63,062 nucleotides of DNA, from the NCBI GenBank assembly GCA_026397725.1, contig JAPLUI010000298.1:1-63062 (forward strand). Reading direction: 5' to 3'. This DNA is from Verrucomicrobiota bacterium (GTDB lineage: Bacteria; Verrucomicrobiota; Verrucomicrobiia; Verrucomicrobiales; Akkermansiaceae). Shown here piece after piece: positions 58,838 to 63,062 of the stretch. The notes under the pieces were generated by a model. That model was not told the origin of the DNA. It saw only the letters and a list, made by a program, of their open reading frames with translations, and made no database searches. Both the position numbers and the translations under genes were made by a program. Within the stretch, counting starts at the first letter, position 1. The number at the start of each line of letters is the position of its first letter.

Positions 58838-59599
58838 ATGCCTGCACCGGTGACCGGCATCGTCTTGGGCTCGGGCCTCGGTCTGCTGGCGGAGGCGGTT
58901 GAGGTCCGGCGCGAAGTGACCTTCGGCAAGGCCGGACTGCCGACCTCCGGCGTGCCGGGACATGCCGGGAAATTCGTCTTTGGCATGCTCGGCGGAGCCC
59001 CCGTGGTGCTGATGCACGGGCGGGTGCATCTGTACGAAGGCCACTCGCCCCGGCAGGTGACGGCAGGCGTAAGGTGGATGGCCGAGCAGGGCATCCGCCA
59101 CCTCATCCTGACCAACGCCGCCGGCTCCCTCAATCCGCACTTTGCCCCGGGCACCTGGATGATGCTGGCCGATCATCTCAACCTAACCGCTTCCTCCCCC
59201 CTGCAAGGCGCGGAGTTCGTCGATCTAACCGACGCCTACGATCCCCGGTGGCGGGCCGGCTTCCGGGCCGCCGCCGCCACCCAAGGAATGCCGCTGCACG
59301 AGGGGGTATATGCCGGCTTGCGCGGCCCGCACTTTGAAACCTCGGCGGAAATCCGCATGCTGCGCACCCTGGGAGCGGATGCCGTCGGCATGAGCACCGT
59401 GTTGGAGACCACCCAGGCCCGCGCCCTTGGCCTGCGGGTGGCGGCGTTTTCCTGTCTCACCAATTGGGCGGCGGGGATGGCAGCCGCCGCGCTGGATCAT
59501 CACGCGGTCCTGGCCACCGGCATGCACGCCGCGCCTGCCATGCTGCGCCTGCTCACGGCCTGCGCGGACGGACCGGAACCACCGCCGTCCGGGCGCTGA
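58838..59599 (+). CDS. Purine nucleoside phosphorylase
   Basis: A 253-residue trimeric-type phosphorylase cleaving inosine and guanosine with phosphate. GIVLGSGLGLLAEAVE (phosphate loop), GVPGHAGKFVFGML, MHGRVHLYEGHSPRQV, LTNAAGSLNPHFAPGTWMML, GLRGPHFETSAEIRMLRTLG, VGMSTVLET and CLTNWAAGM (with the base-binding Asn) follow in order. It is probably cotranscribed with the peptidase gene and is convergent with purF, linking purine salvage and synthesis at this locus. Confidence 0.94.
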   Translation: MPAPVTGIVLGSGLGLLAEAVEVRREVTFGKAGLPTSGVPGHAGKFVFGMLGGAPVVLMHGRVHLYEGHSPRQVTAGVRWMAEQGIRHLILTNAAGSLNPHFAPGTWMMLADHLNLTASSPLQGAEFVDLTDAYDPRWRAGFRAAAATQGMPLHEGVYAGLRGPHFETSAEIRMLRTLGADAVGMSTVLETTQARALGLRVAAFSCLTNWAAGMAAAALDHHAVLATGMHAAPAMLRLLTACADGPEPPPSGR

Positions 59600-59696
59600 G
59601 GGAAGCAAGCGGCACTTGCCATACCCGGCGTTCCAGGACAGCTTCCCTCACGGGTTGGAGGCGAGGCTGCCGGGCCGGAATGCCACGGCTGGCAGG

Positions 59697-61622
59697 TCAC
59701 AGCGGCAGGTCATAACTTCTGCCACTGATGCCTTCGTACCAGCGGATATAGGCCATGTTGACCATGGTGAAACCGCCGAGCGTCGGGTAATCGCCGGTGA
59801 AATACCATGTTCCGGATTCGCCCTCGATGGCGGCGTGGAGGTTGGCAATGGTTTGGAAAATCACCTCAACCTCCCCTCTCCAATCGGTTTTCTCGGGATA
59901 GACCATGCGGCTGATTTCCGCGGCAATGTCTTCATCGGTGAATGCGGCATAGACTTCCTTGACGCAGTTGACGCGTACCGCCGGCGGTTTGCGGATTTCG
60001 GCCAGGCAGTTTTGATAGATCAGCTCCAGCAAGGCGGCACGCCCCGCCCGCAGGTGGAGATCGATCGCCGCCTGGAAGGCAATGAAACGGCCCAGCTCGG
60101 CCATGTCGATGCCATAGCAATCCGGATAGCGAATCTGGGGCGCGGTGGAACAAATCACAATCCTGGCCGGATACGTGCGGGACAGGATGTTGAGAATCGA
60201 TTTTTTCAAGGTGGTCCCGCGCACGATGGAATCGTCCAGAACCACCAGGTTGTCGCCCGTTTGCACCACGCCGTAGGTGATGTCGTAAACCAGCGACACC
60301 ATTTGATCGCGCCCCTTGTCCTGGGCAATGAAGGTGCGCATCTTGATATCCTTGTTAGCCACTTTCTCGCCGCGCGGCCAGTTGCGGAGGATCAGGTCGT
60401 CCACCGTCTCCGGTGTTAGATTCCCCGCCGCCACTCCCTCGAGAATGGCCGCTCGCACTTCCTTGCGGCGGTACATGCGCAGTCCGTCCATCAGACCATA
60501 ATAGGCGGTTTCAGCCGTATTGGGGATGAACGAGAACACGGTCTTGTCAAAGGTGCCGTGGATTGACCTGACCACCTGCGAAACCAAGGCCGCGCCAAGG
60601 GCCTTGCGTTCCCGATAGATCTGCGGATCGTTTCCGCGCGAGAAATAGATCCGTTCAAACGAACAGGGAGTCTGTGGCACCGGCGCGGCAAACGCAGTGG
60701 TGGACATGGAACCGTCCGCCTTGATGGTCACCACCGTGCCGGGAACCACGGTTTGCACTTGCTCCGCTTCCACCTCGAAAATCGTCATCAGCGGCACCCG
60801 CTCCGAGGTGAAGGCAATCACTTCATCGGTCACGAGCATGTGACAGGGCCGGATGCCGCGCGGATCCCGCATGACGAACATGTCGCCGTTGCCGATCACG
60901 CCGCAAATGGCGTAACCCCCGTCCCAGGCGGTGGCAGACTCGGCGATGAGGCGCGGGACATCCAGCGCGGCGGAGATGCGCACCGGCATTTCGTGGCCGG
61001 GCACTCCCTCATCACGCAATTGGCGGTACAGATCCGTATGTGCCTCATCCAGGTGATAGCCGATTTCCTCCAACACCGTCTGGGTGTCCGTTCCAAAGAT
61101 CGGATGCTGACCGCGTTCAATGAGCACCTGGTTGAGTTCCGCGGCATTGGTCATGTTGAAGTTGCCCATCACCATGAGGGTGCGGGTGGGCCAGTTGCTG
61201 CGCCGCAGATACGGATGGCAGGAACCGACATCGAACTCACCGGAAGTGCCATAGCGAAGGTGGCCGACCAGCACTTCACCACCAAAATCAAAGTGGTTCT
61301 TGACGCTTGCCGGATCCTTGTGGTTGAGAATGCCCTTGCGGGAGAGTTTGTAGAAATCCTTGATCTCCTTGCGGAAAATCTGCGCCAGGGCGTCCTTCTC
61401 GATGCCGCGACGGCGCTGCACATAAGGCTGCCCGATGGGCATGTTGAGCTTCACACAACCGATCCCCGTGCCGTCCTGGCCACGATTGTGTTGTTTTTCC
61501 ATCAACAGGAACAACTTGTTCAGTCCCCACAGGCAGGTGCCGTAGCGGTCCTGATAGTAAGCCAACGGCCTGCGGAGCCGCACCGCAGCGATTCCACATT
61601 CGTGTCTGAGAAAATCGCTCAT
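59697..61622 (-). CDS. purF: Amidophosphoribosyltransferase, long form
   Basis: A 641-residue enzyme for the first step of purine synthesis. The Ntn glutaminase starts at Cys9 (CGIAAVRLRR after SDFLRHE), with HNRGQDGTGIG and GHLRYGTSGEFDVGSCHPY. The PRTase site is VVLDDSIVRGTTLKKSI. It is about 135 residues longer than E. coli PurF, with additions in the glutaminase domain and at the C terminus. Whether the eight residues before Cys are removed as a propeptide cannot be told. It starts 19 bases after the purM stop, so the two form an operon. Confidence 0.93.
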   Translation of the reverse strand: MSDFLRHECGIAAVRLRRPLAYYQDRYGTCLWGLNKLFLLMEKQHNRGQDGTGIGCVKLNMPIGQPYVQRRRGIEKDALAQIFRKEIKDFYKLSRKGILNHKDPASVKNHFDFGGEVLVGHLRYGTSGEFDVGSCHPYLRRSNWPTRTLMVMGNFNMTNAAELNQVLIERGQHPIFGTDTQTVLEEIGYHLDEAHTDLYRQLRDEGVPGHEMPVRISAALDVPRLIAESATAWDGGYAICGVIGNGDMFVMRDPRGIRPCHMLVTDEVIAFTSERVPLMTIFEVEAEQVQTVVPGTVVTIKADGSMSTTAFAAPVPQTPCSFERIYFSRGNDPQIYRERKALGAALVSQVVRSIHGTFDKTVFSFIPNTAETAYYGLMDGLRMYRRKEVRAAILEGVAAGNLTPETVDDLILRNWPRGEKVANKDIKMRTFIAQDKGRDQMVSLVYDITYGVVQTGDNLVVLDDSIVRGTTLKKSILNILSRTYPARIVICSTAPQIRYPDCYGIDMAELGRFIAFQAAIDLHLRAGRAALLELIYQNCLAEIRKPPAVRVNCVKEVYAAFTDEDIAAEISRMVYPEKTDWRGEVEVIFQTIANLHAAIEGESGTWYFTGDYPTLGGFTMVNMAYIRWYEGISGRSYDLPL

Positions 61623-61641
61623 GGTTGGGAAAATCGTTACC

Positions 61642-62637
61642 TCACTCGCCTTGCACCTTCACTCGCACCCCCTCCTGCCGGACCATCCGGCCCATCACCA
61701 CGCCGCCCGGCCCGGCCCGCAGCGCGGCGTCCACCGCAGCCTCGGCCACAATGGCCACCCAGCCGATACCCATGTTGAAGGTGTGGAAACGATCCTCCGC
61801 ATCGACATGCGAGAGCAGTTTGCCGATGCCCGGCAACTCCCAGCGCGGAATTTCCAGATCCGCGCCCATGCCCCGGAACAAACGCTCCAGGTTTTCCGGC
61901 AAGCCGCCACCCGTGATATGAGCCAGCGCTTTCGGCTTCACGCCGCTCGCCCGCAACCCGCTCGTCACATCATCATAGAGACGGGTCGGCTGCAACCAGG
62001 CACTCAGTTCGGCCTCGCTCACCTCGTCGGCATGATCGCGCAAGACCCGCCGCACCAGGGACCAGCCGTTGGCATGGATGCTGTCCGAGGCGTACCCGAT
62101 CAACACATCACCCAGCGCCACGGTGCTTGGGTCCACCAGCGCGGATTTTTCCGCACAACCGATGCAAAACCCGGATAGCTCAAGGATGCCGGGCGGCACC
62201 ATCCCCGGCATTTCCGCGGTTTCGCCGCCGGCCAGGATGCAATTGCAGGCTTCCAAATAATCCGCCATCCCGGTGATGAGGCGGGTGATGCGGGCTTCGT
62301 CCAGGGCCGCGATCCCGATGTAGTCAAGGAACATCAGGGGCTCTCCTCCCGTCGTCAGAATGTCGTTCACATTCATCGCCACCAGATCCTTGCCCGCGAT
62401 CTCGAGCAAATCATGCTCCAGCAACAGTTCCAGCTTGGTGCCCACGCCATCGCATCCCGTCATGATCACCGGCTCGTGGTAGGCACTCAGATCGTAACAC
62501 GCGGCAAACAGCCCGAACGCACCCCACAACTTGCGCGATTGTTGGGTGCGGCGCACCTGCGCCCGGATGTCCCCCACCAGGGCGGCCGCCTTGCGCGTGT
62601 CCACCCCGGCCTGTTGGTATGTCAATTTTCCCGCCAT
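61642..62637 (-). CDS. purM: Phosphoribosylformylglycinamidine cyclo-ligase
   Basis: A 331-residue ATP-dependent AIR synthetase. Motifs: YQQAGVDTRKAAALVGDIRA, VIMTGCDGVGTKLELLLEHD, DLVAMNVNDILTTGGEPLMF and LDYIGIAALD, AGGETAEMPGMVP, GYASDSIHANGWSLVRRVL, HITGGGLPENLERLF and FNMGIGWVAIV. It catalyses step five of purine synthesis. ATG 62637 (MAGKLTYQQAGV) fits the family; 25 further codons upstream are open but unconserved. It precedes purF in the same transcript. Confidence 0.95.
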   Translation of the reverse strand: MAGKLTYQQAGVDTRKAAALVGDIRAQVRRTQQSRKLWGAFGLFAACYDLSAYHEPVIMTGCDGVGTKLELLLEHDLLEIAGKDLVAMNVNDILTTGGEPLMFLDYIGIAALDEARITRLITGMADYLEACNCILAGGETAEMPGMVPPGILELSGFCIGCAEKSALVDPSTVALGDVLIGYASDSIHANGWSLVRRVLRDHADEVSEAELSAWLQPTRLYDDVTSGLRASGVKPKALAHITGGGLPENLERLFRGMGADLEIPRWELPGIGKLLSHVDAEDRFHTFNMGIGWVAIVAEAAVDAALRAGPGGVVMGRMVRQEGVRVKVQGE

Positions 62638-62786
62638 GCTTCGTGCGTTGGTTCTACCAGCCCGGCCCTGCCAGTCACGCAGAAAATCCGTCGGCTGTCC
62701 GATTTCCTTCAACCTGCGGGTTTTTCGTTGCTGACACGACTGCCCAAGCGCCCCCCGGCGGAGCCGTCCCCGGAACTCTATCGCAA

Positions 62787-62881
62787 CTCTATCGGGACAG
62801 GTACTATCCTACTGGCGGGGCGGTCTCTATCGGGACAGGTGCAATCGCGAATTATTTGTGAACTGTTTCTTGCGCTTTTCC
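62787..62881 (+). repeat. RAYT-element 5' end with direct repeats
   Basis: The 16-mer CTCTATCGGGACAGGT occurs at 62787-62802 and 62825-62840. The second copy runs into GCAATCGCG and, after a short A/T spacer, TTTCTTGCGCTTTTCC. The latter parts recur inverted at 19684-19728. Situated just ahead of the RAYT gene, these are probably the transposase-recognised REP-like ends. Confidence 0.55.
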
Positions 62882-62903
62882 ATGGTCGGGGTAGGGTCTG
62901 GGC

Positions 62904-63062
62904 ATGAGACGACCCCGTTTGCTGATTCCAGGCCAGCGCAAGCCCGTCGGGGCGGAGGATTGGGAAGGCCGCCCGGCCCGCTACCATTGCATCAGCAGGA
63001 TTTGTCAGCGCCAGTTCCTCCTCGGGATGGCGGAGAAGGAAAAGTTCCGCACCTTGATGCGG
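62904..63062 (+). CDS. REP-associated tyrosine transposase (RAYT), 5' part
   Basis: An open frame from ATG 62904 to the end of the window (53 codons). It reads MRRPRLLIPGQRKPVGAEDW, EGRPARYHCISRICQRQFLL and GMAEKEKFRTLMR. The Y-H-C-[IV]-S-R motif followed by a hydrophobic strand and EKE.FR.LMR is the N terminus of IS200-like RAYT proteins of Verrucomicrobia and Planctomycetes. The catalytic HUH and Tyr would lie beyond the window edge, so I cannot tell whether the gene is intact. Such proteins mobilise or maintain REP palindromes. Confidence 0.8.
   Translation, partial: MRRPRLLIPGQRKPVGAEDWEGRPARYHCISRICQRQFLLGMAEKEKFRTLMR

Overview
The window is about 63 kb of high-GC DNA (estimated above 60 percent by eye) that looks like a Verrucomicrobiota chromosome, probably near Luteolibacter/Haloferula/Verrucomicrobium. 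The grounds are: two secreted proteins with PEP-CTERM tails, sulfatase, Gfo/Idh and PmoA gene remains typical of Planctomycetes-Verrucomicrobia, a FloA-NfeD operon, a plant-type phosphofructokinase, a perfect match to the published verrucomicrobial LexA box, and REP-associated (RAYT) elements. This assignment is inference from gene content; no rRNA gene is present. I found no tRNA, rRNA or CRISPR array.

Layout. 1-3272: the 3' end of a group II intron, a PEP-CTERM protein with a sulfatase-modifying-factor fold, an internally deleted IS91-type transposase, intergenic repeats and a uroporphyrinogen-decarboxylase-like gene end. 3278-11748: an envelope repeat protein, a sulfatase-family protein without its catalytic residues, a low-molecular-weight phosphatase, nadB, infC (apparently starting at AUA) and a phosphofructokinase. 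11749-17122: a DUF1573-rhodanese-MauE/DoxX operon preceded by a possible structured leader, then an EF-G. 17123-20038: a gene graveyard (second copy of the intergenic repeat, second intron end, broken DUF4338, Gfo/Idh, PmoA and sulfatase pieces). 20039-30058: an SLA1-domain esterase, an EF-hand protein, a membrane Ser/Thr kinase, DUF2167 and zinc-ribbon membrane proteins, tadA, an M29-like peptidase, an OmpA-like protein and cutC. 30272-36219: two secreted proteins and the nfeD-nfeD-floA operon with a small membrane protein downstream.

36394-40822 is a plus-strand cluster: exported cupin, short-chain dehydrogenase, deoC, zinc-type dehydrogenase and a divergent thymidylate-synthase-like protein. 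It may be an undescribed deoxy-sugar or deoxynucleoside pathway. It is preceded by the second copy of the leader found at 12374. 40874-48146 holds a DUF885 peptidase, leuB, an eroded mobile-element region (IS4 tail, second IS91 relic, DDE remnant), a POTRA-Sel1 protein and a truncated kinase fused out of frame to a Sel1 tail. 48147-62637 is mostly core metabolism: lgt, sdhB, msrB, an MMPL transporter, korAB, vanZ, a proline peptidase, purine nucleoside phosphorylase, purF and purM. The window ends inside a RAYT transposase gene.

The most interesting leads are the leader shared by two unrelated exported-protein genes, the thymidylate-synthase-like protein in a sugar cluster, the residue-depleted sulfatase, the AUA start of infC, the LexA box at an IS91 relic, and a 73-bp two-hairpin element inserted at the same codon region of both IS91 relics.
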